From Cyanoderma ruficeps (Eukaryota > Chordata > Aves > Passeriformes > Timaliidae), in contig VZDJ01004378.1 of assembly GCA_008694505.1 (NCBI GenBank), positions 20,476,239 through 20,540,238 on the forward strand: 64,000 nt of DNA. Reading direction: 5' to 3'. Position 1 is the stretch's first letter; the number at the start of each line of letters is the position of its first letter. Below are positions 20,472-33,153 of this stretch, in pieces. The notes beneath the pieces were generated by a model. The model was not told the origin of the DNA, made no database searches, and saw nothing but the letters and a program-made list of their open reading frames with translations. The translations under genes were made by a program, and so were the position numbers.

Positions 20472-23400
20472 AATGCTTCACAGTGCTGTAGGTCAGAAGA
20501 CAGCTTGCAGGATGTTGAGTATTGGTAATGGTAGTCTGTGCATGTGGAAGCTCCATATTAAAAGTTTTTACAAAGGACCTGTTTTCTGCTGGCAGATTGC
20601 AATATTTCTGAAGGATTCTAACCCACAGTTTGCCTAAAAAAGCAGTCTTCTCAGTTATAAGAGATTATACTCCTGCAATTTGAAATAATAGTGTTTCTCA
20701 GATGATGGGAGAATTTTTATTTTTATAAAATTACTTCTTGTTAGGGAAACAAAAATAGATTGATTGAGGCAGACTGCCTAAAACAAACTTCATGTGAGGA
20801 GCTGGTGGAATACATGGTGCAGTCAATGTATTTTTTGTTTTCTAAGCCCAAATATTTCTGCATTTCAATCTTAGCCTAAAGAAAGTGCAGCTGATCAAAA
20901 GAAGCTCAATATACTATAATAAAGGGAGAAAACAGTGGGGATTTGTGGAATCAGAGCTTGCTTTGCTGTTTCTGGTTGGTATTTACACTCTGAAGTCAGG
21001 GTGTTCTCAATAATTCTTTAGTAGGAGGCAGGGCTGGTGTGTACCAGCCAGAGCAGAATGCTGAGTCCACTGTCTATGCCACTCCTGCTCTTTCCAGATA
21101 TGTGTAAAACTACTGCTCATATCCAAGTCCCACATGGCCTGTGTAATCTTTAGATGTTGGAGCACAGCAGTCATTACAGACCTGGAGGCTTGGAGCTTCA
21201 GTCCCAGACTCTGGAGTGTGTTGTGGATCAAATGAGACCTAGTGCTGTGTGGCTAAGACTGTAATTGCCATTGTCAGCACTGCAAGGCTGCAGCTACCAT
21301 CTATCTCAGTGGATATATGTGCAGAAGATAGTAAAGAAAGTCTAAATGTGCATAAAGGTGAAAAAAATTAGCTAGAAGTCTTTAAAGAAAGTAGATAGAT
21401 AACATTAAGATAGAAGCTCCCTACTCCCAGAGCAAATAAGTTTTCAAGAAGGTTTTCTTTTCTCCTGTGTTGGCAGGAGAAAATCCCACTTTGTTAGATA
21501 ATTGTGGTGTTCCAGCCAAATGATACTGCTAAACAGCTTCTGGAGATTGTCTGTTGCTTATTAGGGCAGAGAGATGGTCTTTTTTGTGAGTTGCATGCAA
21601 AATAATAGGAAATTTTTAACATTCTGTCTTTTCTGCTATGCATACTTTTGGGACTTAGGAATCAGTTTTGCAGATGAGAAGTGTATCTAGCACAAGCAGT
21701 TGCTCTAGAGATGTACTTATTTTCTTCTGGAAGTGAAGAGCTCATTAATTTAACTTTGCTATTAAGATGGAATTTCTCCGTTAAGAATGCAGAGAATGGA
21801 AGTTGCAGTGAAGTAGTTTTCTTGTGGACTAGGGGAATAGGCAAGTAAGGAACTAAACCATTTCTTCTCCTTCTCGCTGTTCTGCTGCTACTTATAATTG
21901 TGATGGGGAAGCACAGTCTACCTTTTCCCCAGACTCTCTGAGTTGCTTTAAAGGAAGCATGTAGTATGGAGGAGGACAATCCATACAGTGTGCTTGCCAA
22001 CTTAAAATTAAAGTGCAAAACAAGTTGCAGCTTTTTGAAACAGCCTCCTAATAACTCCACAGCACAGTGGAGAGAGGCAGTCCACTATCTCTTGTAAGAC
22101 TATTTTAATTAGCTAGCCCAAATACCAAAGTAAGTCTCTACCAATTTCCCAACAAGCTTGTTTAAATGAAAGCAGATCTTAGTTTGCTCAGCAGAACAAT
22201 TTAGAAGACCATAGGATGAGGCAGATTTGTCATTTTCTTGCAGTTATGATAGTTTGGTAGAGTAGCTTGGCACCCTGACAAGATGCTGAGGGTGCCAGAT
22301 CTTATTAGGCTCCTGATCCATCCCTCAAAGTGCATTAGGGCAGCATTTCCTTCACTGCAGCAAAGCATTGGGACCACAATATGGATTCAGCTAATCAGGG
22401 TACACCCGAGATTTTTATCCTCTTGATTCAAGGTCAAATCCGGAGTCCTCATATAATGCATGTCAGTGTAGTCCCCTCTTATCTGGTCACGTAAGGTCAT
22501 CTGAGAATGTCTTTTATAAATGCGTTGAGAAGTCAGTGGCTTCTCAACATGGTCTCTAAACTAAAGAGTTAGGGATTTGGTAGAGCAAAAGATCTCAGCT
22601 TTATCTTTGAGTATTTTTTTTCTGAAAATGAAAGGCATTTTCTTCATCCTAGTGTAAAAAACCAACCAAAGAAACTTTCTTCCAAGGAGAGGTCATTAAA
22701 GTTCTGATATCTAACATTAATCTAGCTACCACTGTCTCCTTTTATAGAAATAGTTTTTCTAGAGAGCTATTCATCTCATCCAAAGAAAGACATCTAATGT
22801 AGGTTAAATGAATTGCTCTTTTGAGGCATCTATTTTTCTTCCTTGACCACAAAGAGATCTTGAGATGAGTAACTGGTGCCTGAAAGTGAAATAGCTAAGC
22901 CAGGGTAGGTGAATCCCACTTGGAACAGGGAGACAGAGAAGCTCCATGGGGGGAAAGTGTACTGGATCTCATCAGGAGACAAATCTCACCAGTATAAGTT
23001 CTCAGTGCATATACTCAACATTTATTTTATGCTATTGTTTGACATGCTAGTGACTCTTTAATATTAGGTCCTTTTGTCTCTGGCTTTATGGTTCCAGTAT
23101 CTTTTCTGTCTATGTTTTCTGATGATCCCTTTCTTTTCTGTCTGTTCTTGATTTTCCCCTCTCCCTCACTCTTCCTTCATTAGGTTTCTCCTGGTAATCT
23201 CTTTCTCTTGTCTTGCAGACAAGGACCCTCTAGGTGTCTAATGCATAACTGCATCATCCCACTCTGAAGAGCTTCAGGGATTGTACAGAGGAGAATCTGG
23301 GGGTTGAGGACTGTTCTTGGCAATGTCCTTTGCGTTACTGGCAGTGTGCTCCTGTATGAGAAACTGGCTTTTTTTATTCCTGTTCTGACTCTGGGTTTTG

Positions 23401-26400
23401 CATTCTATTTTTCTGTCAAAGGGAACTATACTAGCTTCCTGCTTCTGCAGATGGAAGCAGCTGCCTGAGAAATTGGCAGAGCCCATGCTGAACCATGGAG
23501 AAGCCAAGTCTGTTCAGCAGGGAGGCAAACGACACTACTGCAGGCAGGGGGTTTTCAGACCAGAGACTATTTAAGCAAGTCACTCAGGGATAGATGTTTC
23601 TCTTTACTATAACAGCTTTTCTGGAAGATCTTTAGTTAGTGAAACCCGTTTGGAAATTTCACTTGCAAGGTCACAGTACTTACTGAAGTGCCCATTCCAC
23701 ATGAATTATGGGGTTTGTGCATTCTTGGCACAAATTCTGGGAACATCTTCCACATGGTCATCTCTCTTTTTAAAGCAATCTCTTCTGATACCCTGAACAA
23801 CTAATAGTATTATAATTGATATTCTTTGCCTTAAGGTTGTTGCACCCTAACCAGAGCCCCATACTTAGAACAAACTGGAATGCAGCATTTTCCCCTTGGA
23901 ACAGCAGGAAAAAAAATGAGAGAGAAAAGGTCTTATGTTCCCTGTTATACATTTGTAGAAACGTTCTGTATAAGTCCTTGGAGAGATTAAATGGATGATA
24001 ATTGTATTAAGTTTCAATTGGGTCTGTGTCCTAATAGGTAATAGTCATGAGAGAGACAGATTCTTGTGGTGTGTAAATTGCTGTCATTCCATTGACCACC
24101 ACTGAGCTTAACAAACTCAAACAATCTGAGAATTAGATCTGTGAGGTCTCCCTGAATCTTCAGAGTTCACTGTAAATGGATCCCACTGTACCTAAGATTG
24201 GCATTAAAGAGCTGGAAATCATTTGTTGTAGTGAGAGCAACCTCTTAATTGTTTTCAGCTTTTTGCTTTCTCTGTTATTCCCCAGTCTGTAAGTTTGTGT
24301 TTTAAGAGTTTTTTTTCCCCTTGTCTCTTTGTTCAATGGCATTAATTTTGCTTATTAGTAAAAGTTATGCTGGAAGATGTTGAAATAAAGGGAATTTTCT
24401 TATGCATAACATAGTTTTATTATTTGATACTGATGAAAAACAATTTCTTATTGCTTATTTCTACTGCATTAGCTCTTACACCCTTAATTAGGTCAGGGCC
24501 CCACTGTACTAGATGGGGATGCCATAAAAGAGAGTCCCTGAAGCAAGAGACCTAAACTGTAGAGATAAGAAACAGCAACTGAGAGAAACAAAAGAAAGAG
24601 AGCACATGAAAAGGTCTAGATAGGCACAAAAAACAGACTCTAATTTCTGTCTGCACAATTCCTGGGTGTATTAAGCCAATCAGTAGCAATGATAGCACCT
24701 CTGTTATTTGCTTTTCAGCTAGGCTGAACAGAATTTAAATTTCAGATCACTGCATACTAATTGTGTTTGTATTACCCATTTCCCTTTTTCTCCCCTTTTT
24801 TAAATGCTTTATCACAGACCTTCTATTAATTAAAGCTTTGCAATAGATAGGATTGTTTGGCCTGCACAAATGTGACTTAAAATATCAGCCTGTTTCACAG
24901 CATCAAGGAAGCCACGGCCAATTGCTTGGATAATGACCTGCACAGCAAGGTCCTCCCACCATTATGGGGCACAAGTTGATCCTTTTCCCTTCTGGGAAAC
25001 ACCAGTGGATTGAAAGCAGCCAGTCCAAAGCCATCATACCTCAAAGGCACCTTCCATGGCTGGTATTTCACTGCAATATAGCTGCCCCTTCCACCCTGAG
25101 ATAAACAGTGCTCCATGGTTTTAGTGAACGCAAAAAGTACACCTTTAAAAACAGTATAATGATGGAGAGATGGGTAGGACTCTACATTTGCTGGATTGTT
25201 TTATTCCTTAAATCTTACTTGAAGACACAGCAGAATTAGACTGTACATAATTAACCTCGGTATAACAATCAGGAAGATTTATCCAGAATCTCGTGTCATT
25301 TTCAATGATGCCACCTGCTATTTCCATTATTTATTTCAATAAGCGACATAATTCACATAGTCAACTTTCCTGCTACCTATTTTCCTCATCATTAACCTCA
25401 CAGACTTATATTCTGCATGTTTCTGAGAGCAAAATTATTGACATCTGGGGTTAAGAGGTTAGTATCTAGTCCAGCAATGTTCTGAAAGAAATAACAAGCG
25501 AGTATAAGGATTAGCATTGCAAACTTATTTGCTATTACCTATTTGATGAACCAGAAGGTCACAAAGGAAATGTGGTACCTCATATGCAAGAATACTAAGG
25601 TCAAAATAGTTTTAGGGTGGCAAAGAAGCACAAGAGAACTAACTGAACTGCAGCTCCATGATTTTGCATCTCAGCTAGCAGCCATAATCAACATGATCTG
25701 TCCAAAATTGTGCTGTAGTCTGTGACATTTTCAAACTGGCCTTTCTTATAAAGTTACCCCAGCCCAGTTTGCATACAGATTAGCTTCTTATACTAACACA
25801 TTCAAAACTGAACTGCATTTCAGGGCACAATGTACTGGAAAAAAAATCAGTTCTTGTATATGTAAAGTATGGCTCTGGGGAATCTTTTTGTCCTTTCTAC
25901 CATTAGAGATTTTTAGCAGGATTGTGTATGAATGCTTGTGCCTCTCAACAGAATTTTTGGTAGCAGGAAGTTCTTTATGGAATTTGAATTTACTGGGATA
26001 TAATATCTACTGATGTTAGTGCTTCAAAGGACAGGCAGATTTCTTGGCTGAAGAGCAAGCATCTTAATTTTAGGTTTTGACACAGCAGGAGATGTATGGC
26101 AGCAAGAAAGTGAAGGAAGGATGCTCTTTGTATATAATTAACTGAATCACCCAGACAGATATCTTCATAACTGGAGTTGCTGCAAAACCAAACTTTTATT
26201 CGGTTTTCACTTTATCTATAGATCAATATTTATTTTATCTGATGTTGCAAAGTCCAGAAGTCACATATTTCCAGCTTGAAAAAGCTTCAGAAACTAAACC
26301 GATTTATCTCCTGATCTCTTCAAAAGGTTTGTTGCATTCTTAGATACTTTAGTAATTTAAGGTCATGCGTACTCTTGAACTGAAATTATCTTGCTTCAAG

Positions 26401-28179
26401 ATATACAAATTTTTCACTTCTAGAAATACAGGTATATATTTAAGCATTTAAAAATGTGACCTTTTTTTCCCTAACAATAGGCCAAAGTCCATTTATATTT
26501 CCATTCAGCAGCTTTTTTTCTCTGATATCTTCAGTCTTCAATCTCTGAGAATATTTCTAGAAATATCAGCAAATTCTTACAAAATGAATGTGTATTGCAA
26601 TATCATACCATAGGAAAGAGACAAATGTAAGCTAAAAACCCCTACAGTCCTAAAATCAAATTACCAAAGCTTGAGTTTCCTTAGATTGGATGAATTTTTC
26701 ATCTTAAAGGAAGGAAAAAACCTTGCCTTACTTCTGGGAATTGTGGTACACCTTAACCTCACATTTAATCTAGCTCTGGTGCCTTACAGCAGCAGGTTCT
26801 AATCCATGTGCAAAACAGGAAGAAGAGAGAAGTCTGGCTGGGAACAGATTTTGTGTACTATTCTAAGAAAAGTCTTGCAGTTCCCCTGGATTAAAAATTG
26901 CTCTGAATAATCTCAGATTTCGAAAGTCATTCTAATTTCATTCCCAATTTCAGTATGCAATGCAGCTGACTGCATTTGTGCTTCTGGTGTTCTTGCAGGC
27001 AGTCTAAAATGCCCCTAGGAGAATCAATTCTCTGTCTCAGAAGTAATTCATGCAGATAGATACTATCCCATTTATTTATTTTCCAGATCATTCAAATATG
27101 CAGCATCAGTATTATCAACTTTGTGTGGATATAAATGCTTTAAATTCATGCTTGAATGGTAACTATGGTCATTAACATGCCATATTATTTGGCTGCAACA
27201 GTGGGATTATAGCAGAAAATCACTGATAAGTGACATTAGGGCAGAATTCATTATCAGAAGATCCAGGAATAGAATAGTTAGTGGATAATTTTAATAACAA
27301 TAATAACAAAAAATGATCCCCTCAAAAGTTCCAGTTATAATGATAATAAAAATCATCCTCTCATAAGTCCTGGGCTACTTTGGTGTCATTGTGCTTCTCA
27401 TGTACCATCCCCTGGATGGCTGTTTCAAAGTGCCCTCTCTGTGTGGAAAGGTACACTCGTTTGTCTGCTAAACTGCCCGTGCAGCGGGCCCCCTCCCACT
27501 TAGGTTTTGTACATTCTGGAGTTGCTCACAGGAGTTTTCACAGCACCAATTCATCACATGCTTATGAGACAGGCCACACAAATACTCAGGAATATCCTGG
27601 GTTGGATATTAAAACCTAGTGACTAGTTCTGCTTCCAAATTACACTTGAGGCACATGAGGGTTTGACCAACAAGCAAATTAGGATCATGTACACTTAGCA
27701 GAAGAAAAACATCATTTGGTGTCATCAGAACAAATTCCACCTCGGTTAAATTTTCCCTTTTCTTCCTCACTTTAGCCTTTTATCAGCCCATCACAGTATA
27801 AAAGTAATGCTCCTGGTCTTTCAAGCTTTGTTATTTAGCAAAGGCTTAAGAGGAAGTTAAAACCTGGCCTCTTGTTTGGAGAATGATCAAGACAGGACTT
27901 ACTTCATTCTCACCTAGTTATAGCCATTTTAAGAGCATTTTGTCTCAGTGTTCAGGAGATTTAGTCAATATACAGACAAATGAAAAAGCAGGGGATTTTA
28001 ATAACTTTTCCCTGACCTTCAAGAAGGATTCAGAATATCCAGTTGTCCCCAAAAAGTCAAATGAAGGCTCAGGGACAAATCCCAGCCCGAAAGCAGGGAT
28101 GTGTTGAGATTAAACCACAGTTGTCCAGTGATACAAACATTAAAGCCTATATGAAAGTAAACCCCATATTTATAAAATT

Positions 28180-28193
28180 AAAAAAAAAAAAAA
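28180..28193. repeat. (A)14 homopolymer
   Basis: Fourteen consecutive A. No LINE or processed-gene sequence can be recognised immediately upstream, and no target-site duplication is seen, so I treat it as a simple repeat and not a retroposon tail. Confidence 0.85.
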
Positions 28194-29482
28194 GTTGTTT
28201 AGAGTGGGCTGATAAAGTGACACAATTCTTCTACAGACAACTGAATCCTTAATTATTGACTTTTCCAGAGCAAAAAAATCCAGAAAATATGTTTTCATTA
28301 CGTAGTTACAACCATATACCTGCCTTCCTTTGTGATAGAAAGCTGGTGAGCTTTAAGGCAACTTCCTTAGTGGGAGACTGGCTTCTCTCACTCTCCAGGA
28401 CCTCTTCCTAATGGAAGTATTTGTCTTCCTCTGGGGAGAGAATACCATCACTCCATTAGAAGTGAAGTCAAACAATTGATATAGGCTTGGCATTTTAGAG
28501 TGTGAGTAATCCTAATGGGTCAAGTTGCCACATGTGGGTTTTTACTAGCTTTTCCTGAGGCAGTAACCCTACTGGATATGGGAAATTCTCAAGAAATATG
28601 TTCTCCCCCTTTAACTGTAAAACAAACAGTGAATTAAACAGTTTCATGCTGTGTAGCAAAATTGTAGGAACTGTACTGTTCAATCATAAAAATCTTACTA
28701 TCAGCAGGGAGCAGGGTATGGTCATGAGCTCCTAGGAAGCTGAACTGCTGGCAGATGAAGCTGCTGATGGGTTTGAGGAGCTGGACTCATAGGAGCTCTG
28801 CCTTAAGGTTTTGTTGGCAGTGTGTGGGTGCTGGCTAAGCTTTCCTGGACCCTCTTCTGTAATGATAATTTTAAAGTGACATCACGAACAAGTAGTCCTA
28901 CAGTATGAATTTTTGCTATTTTTGTGCATAATGAGAGAGTGTGCATGTGAAGTACCTGCATGTGTTTAACCAGTAAATCTTTTTCTTCTCCACAGAGGGA
29001 AGCTCTGTTTGGAGCAGGGGAAGAAATACAAGAAATGTAATGCAAGCAATGCACCCAGCCCCTATTTGCTTCCTCTTCCCTTTTTTCTTTTTTTTCCATT
29101 CTTTTCTTTTCTCTAGGCCCAGGAATAGTTAAATGGCATATACCTTAAACACAGCACATTTATAGAACAGTGACCTTAAGAGCTTTAAATGAGTACATTG
29201 TTTAATGTGAAAGAAAAGAATACCACAGATCAGTGGAAATGTCAGCAGTACTTTTAATGAATCAAGTTTGTTTTAATCAATAGCCAAGTCTTCTTTCGGT
29301 TGCCCTGAGATTGTCATGCTTTGCAAAGAGATAATAGTAAATGTCATGCTCTGAAAAAGCAGTGACTTGGTTGCTATAAATCAACAGAAGCATTGTTCTG
29401 CTGGATGTGACGTATGAGAGACAGAAGTGCTGTCTTTCCAAGAAATCACTGTTTCCATACCCTGTGTAGAAATGGGGTCTGA
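28194..29482. other. Unassigned sequence
   Basis: No gene or named repeat seen. A long C/T tract at about 29065-29116 ends in TCTCTAG and resembles a splice acceptor, but no open or exon-like sequence follows. Confidence 0.5.
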
Positions 29483-29487
29483 GGAGT
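29483..29487 (+). repeat. 5-bp target-site duplication, left copy
   Basis: GGAGT immediately precedes the LTR and is repeated exactly after it. Confidence 0.9.
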
Positions 29488-30174
29488 TGTCCTGGGGTGA
29501 CTATGATGCCTGTATCACCAATCGTCTGTTCTGTCTGTGCTGTGCTGTGTGTGTGTTCTGTACCTTTAAGACTGGTTCTGAGAGGAGCAGAGAAGAAGAC
29601 GCGCGCAGTTTGTTTTGGGGAAAACATTTTTCACTCCTACTCCTTTGTCCTTGGGGGTGTGTGTGTTCATCGGATGCACGGACAGCAGCAGGAGTTTTTT
29701 CTTCGCTTTGGAGTTAGTCTAGCTAGCTGAGGCAGAGAAAAAAGTTTCCTGGACTGTTTTTTTTTTTCCTTTTTTTCTTTTTTTCTTTCTTGGGACTGTT
29801 TAAATCTGTTCGGGACTGAAAACCCAGGGGAGCACCAGGAACTGCACCTGTGGCCCACCCCGGGCCTGGATCTGAGGATTTTCCAGCGCCGAAGGGGACC
29901 CAGACTGATCAGAGACTGAAAGAGCTGAGCTAACACACGGCAAGGACTTCCCTCAGTTTTGCCATCTCTTTTCGGACCAGCGAGAGGTTTTATTGTTTCA
30001 TATTATTCATTCCTATGCTTGTGGGCAGCTTGTTTGTTAAATAAATAGTTTTTTCCACTTTTCTCTGAGGAAGTTCTTTTCCCGGACCAACTGGGGGAGG
30101 GGCCATTTAGGTTTTTCTCTCCCGAGGAACCCCCATTTGGAGGTTTCCTCCCAAATTTGCCCTAAACCAGGACA
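29488..30174 (+). mobile_element. Solo LTR of an endogenous retrovirus (plus, young)
   Basis: The 687-bp element begins TGTCCTGG and ends CCAGGACA, a perfect 8-bp terminal inverted repeat with the canonical TG...CA ends. It is bounded by identical 5-bp GGAGT duplications. A 5-bp duplication is usual for ERVL-like and some other vertebrate retroviral integrases, while alpharetroviruses make 6 bp. Inside are a CTTTAAG TATA-like box at about 29564, a CpG-bearing stretch (GACGCGCGC at about 29597), a long T/C tract (about 29756-29792) and the poly(A) signal at 30040. No gag, pol, env, primer-binding site or second LTR is present, so this is a solo LTR. Intact ends and duplications indicate a fairly recent insertion. 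The LTR is much richer in CpG than its surroundings. Confidence 0.93.
30040..30045 (+). promoter_or_regulatory. LTR poly(A) signal AATAAA
   Basis: AATAAA lies 130 bp before the LTR's 3' end, followed by a T-rich stretch. It fixes the plus orientation and marks the R region. Confidence 0.75.
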
Positions 30175-30179
30175 GGAGT
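30175..30179 (+). repeat. 5-bp target-site duplication, right copy
   Basis: GGAGT directly after CCAGGACA, identical to the left copy. Confidence 0.9.
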
Positions 30180-31312
30180 ATTGCTCAGAGCCTCACCACT
30201 CTGTATTCAGATGGACTCTTCAATAGCCTAGTGAAAAGTGGGGAAATGCTCACAGGACACCACTGAATATGAATGGAGAACTACCTGAATTACTCAAACA
30301 TAAAATTCTTCTTATTTGTAGTCTCTACCGTGAGTTCGACATGCAGTTGAGAGTTTAGTTTGCATAAAATCTGAGAAATAAGCTTGCCCCTTTTTTACAT
30401 CCAGATGAAACCAGAAACTGCAGAGCCACACCACAGGATTTTCCTGTACAGGCAGCTGAAGGTTATCTGGGAAAACCTATTTGCCTTTTCAGGGGTTTTT
30501 TGTTGTTGTGGTAGTTTGGTTTTGGGTTCTTTTTTCTCCCTACCTTTTACAAGAACGTCTGAAATTTGGTCTATATCTTGTTTGCTTGTTCATTTGCTTG
30601 TTTGCTTTATAGGTCATTCTGTCGTGCTTTTTTCTGGAGTATAGTTAGGAGTAAGAGCCTGTAAATTTTATAGCCAAGCAAAGAGGTATCTGTCTTCATA
30701 AACTCCATCCATCTCTGGCCGTGCCAGTGACGCAAAGGAGGGAAGGGCCCTGTCAACTAGTTCAACACAAGCAGTGACAAGAATTCATTACTTTAATGCC
30801 CAAAGAAGGCAAAAGTACGCAAAAATGTAAAATATATTATATTTATTCTGGACCTTGAGACCAGGACCATTTGGATTTCACATTTACTTTCTCAACCTTG
30901 ACTTTATACCTCTGAAATTTATGCAGTAGTGTGGAATTTGAGCAGACAGCATCTGTCTAGATTTGTGCTCCAGAAGCTTTATCAACTTTATAAACCCTTG
31001 GAGTGTGTTCTTCTCAATGCCATAATTTCATGCTCTTTGTTTAGCGCCTTACAGACATGTTGCTCAACCAGTCAGAAAGTAGCAAACTGCTTGTTGGCTT
31101 TCTCTCTCTGCTCCCACTAGTCACAACAATATTTCTTTCATCTTCTTCTGCTTAGGACACTGCTCCAGCAAATTGACCCTTATCCACCTCTTTCATGCCT
31201 GAAACCTTTTTAAGAACATTTTATCTCCTGTCTTACTGTCATATGTTTCTGAAACTAGCAATTTTTCTGCCTGGCAGCTCACTCCTGAATTTACGCCAGT
31301 TCTATTCAAGCC

Positions 31313-31346
31313 AAAAAAAAAAATATATATATATATACATATATAA
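31313..31346. repeat. (A)n(TA)n simple repeat
   Basis: Eleven A followed by alternating TA with one ACAT interruption. Confidence 0.9.
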
Positions 31347-33101
31347 TCCTATCAAGACTCAGAACTTACAGATGGATGGGTGGAAAAGCCCAGAGCACAG
31401 TAATGCAAAATAGTATCAGTATGCATCAGGCTGCTGTTATTCCCTTGGGAACAGGCCAATTGTTCGAACTTCTTGAATACTTCTTCAAATTTCTCTGTAT
31501 ATGCCTTTGATTTTCCAGGTTAGTCTGTACTAACCAATACCAAAATGCCCAGAGTAAGGGGAAGCCTAGAACTGAGAGAGGTTGGCTGAAAATCATCTTC
31601 TTGTCTGTGTTGCACCAAGGTCTGAAATGTTTACTTTTAAATACAGATCTATTTGACACAAAATTCTTTGTTGTCTTTCAAGGATAGCTTCTGTTTCACT
31701 GCAGGAGGATAAAAAGTACTGCAGGCAATGCAGTTCTTGCTGACCTATTTCCTTAGGTGTAAGACTGGCATCAGTTCTGGGATGGGGAAACGCTCCTTGA
31801 AAATTCTGCATACAGCACCCAGACTCCACCACAGACTGCAAGTTTTGCATCCTTGTTTGCTAGCAGGCCAGCACTAGTGACATGGTTGGTACCTAGGAAA
31901 AGAAATTGTTGTAATGGTGGTTTTCTGATTTGTATATATATTGTACTAAATAGGAATCATTTTGGGAGGTTCATTACATGGACATTTATAAGACTCTAGA
32001 CAGGAAAAAAAGCAAAATCATATGACTACATTGAAAGATTGAAAAACCTTAATTCCTACATGGTATAGGGAGATTGATGAATTTGAAAACAAAAAACTAG
32101 TAGTTTGAATTCAGTAGTTTGAATTTCATTGGAAAATGTACAGAACCTCCTGATTGAGTGAATGGAGCTTTTTTATTTGGTGCTGTGTTACAGAGGCTGT
32201 TAAATTTAGAGGCATTTTTGAGTTACAAGAATAACTACCAAATTGTAGGCCAAATCGTGACCTTTCACTCTGCCTTGGTTCAGGTGTTCTGATTGACAAG
32301 TGCTCTGGGCTGCTACCTAAGGCTTGGTTCTTTGGGAGGTGGGTGTGAAGCAATCTTGTTCATAGATCTTCTTGGTCTTCATAATCCTAAAGTGGCTTAT
32401 AGATACCTTTTACTGACAGTTCCACCACTTGGGTGAGACAGGCTTGTGCTGTCATACTTATTTTTCTTTTTATTTTTTTTCACATTTCTTATGAATTATA
32501 TTTACCACATAACATAATAGAAATCTGGCTTCTCCCTGCACACTTGCAAAGAGCTGGTAGGGCACTGAAGTAAGAAAAAACAAATTACTAATACTCCATG
32601 AAAGGATAAGCATGCTGAGGTGCCCTCTGTGATATAATTCCTTTTGGATGAACTAGATGTTGTGCTGCATGCATGTGCTCTGAGCGTGCCCTCTGAATAG
32701 CTTTTTCTGTCAGCAAGTCCCATCATGTTTATTGTAAACTATTAAGAGTCCTGGGAAAGCTAAGAAATGTATCTGCCTTAAGAATAACACAGAGAGACTT
32801 GTTAAGGCAAAGAAAATCTAATGCTACTACAGTATGCAAAACTGTACCCCAAGATTGCAGCTGAGTTGTCATCCTGAAGTGAAATGGGGGACTGAGGAAG
32901 AGGAAATGTCACTTCCTGAACATTAGCAAATTGGCATATTTAATGAAAGGTAGGAGGCACAGGCAGTGTTAAGAGTCAGCTTCTTAGGAAGGGAGCTACA
33001 TTCCTCAGGCAGTTATGTACTCATCTATGTCAGTACCTTGCTGTCCAACCTGAGATGTTCTGTTCAGGCTCGGATCAAGCGAAAGAGTGATTTGCTGGTT
33101 T

Positions 33102-33153
33102 GAATATTAAGCATTATATAAGAATATTTAGAATATTAAGCACTATATAAGAA
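33102..33153. repeat. Imperfect 29-bp tandem duplication
   Basis: GAATATTAAGCA(T/C)TATATAAGAA occurs twice with a 29-bp period and one substitution between copies. Confidence 0.85.

Larger units (their letters stand above)
17711..28179. other. Unassigned sequence, about 10 kb
   Basis: No gene is supported. Points of interest are listed separately: a REST half-site, a ZNF143-like site, a GC-richer patch with several protein-like frames (18480-19030), a polypyrimidine/AG acceptor-like site (about 23100-23218), and a compositionally protein-like minus frame (24895-25116). Everything else is AT-rich and unremarkable. Confidence 0.45.

Noticed and set aside
21662..22060. 132-codon minus-strand open frame, the longest in the window
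   Set aside because: No recognisable motif, no acceptor before the ATG, and its length is not surprising in 64 kb read in six frames.
27792..27805. TATA-like GTATAAAAG
   Set aside because: No initiator, CpG, downstream exon or other promoter motif; expected often in AT-rich DNA.
28147..28193. A-run as a possible retroposed mRNA tail
   Set aside because: No poly(A) signal in proper position, no recognisable source gene and no target-site duplication.
29065..29116. Polypyrimidine tract ending TCTCTAG
   Set aside because: The downstream sequence has an immediate stop and no donor; it is better seen as a simple C/T tract.
29756..29792. Long T/C tract resembling a splice acceptor
   Set aside because: It lies inside the solo LTR and is part of that element's own sequence; no exon follows.
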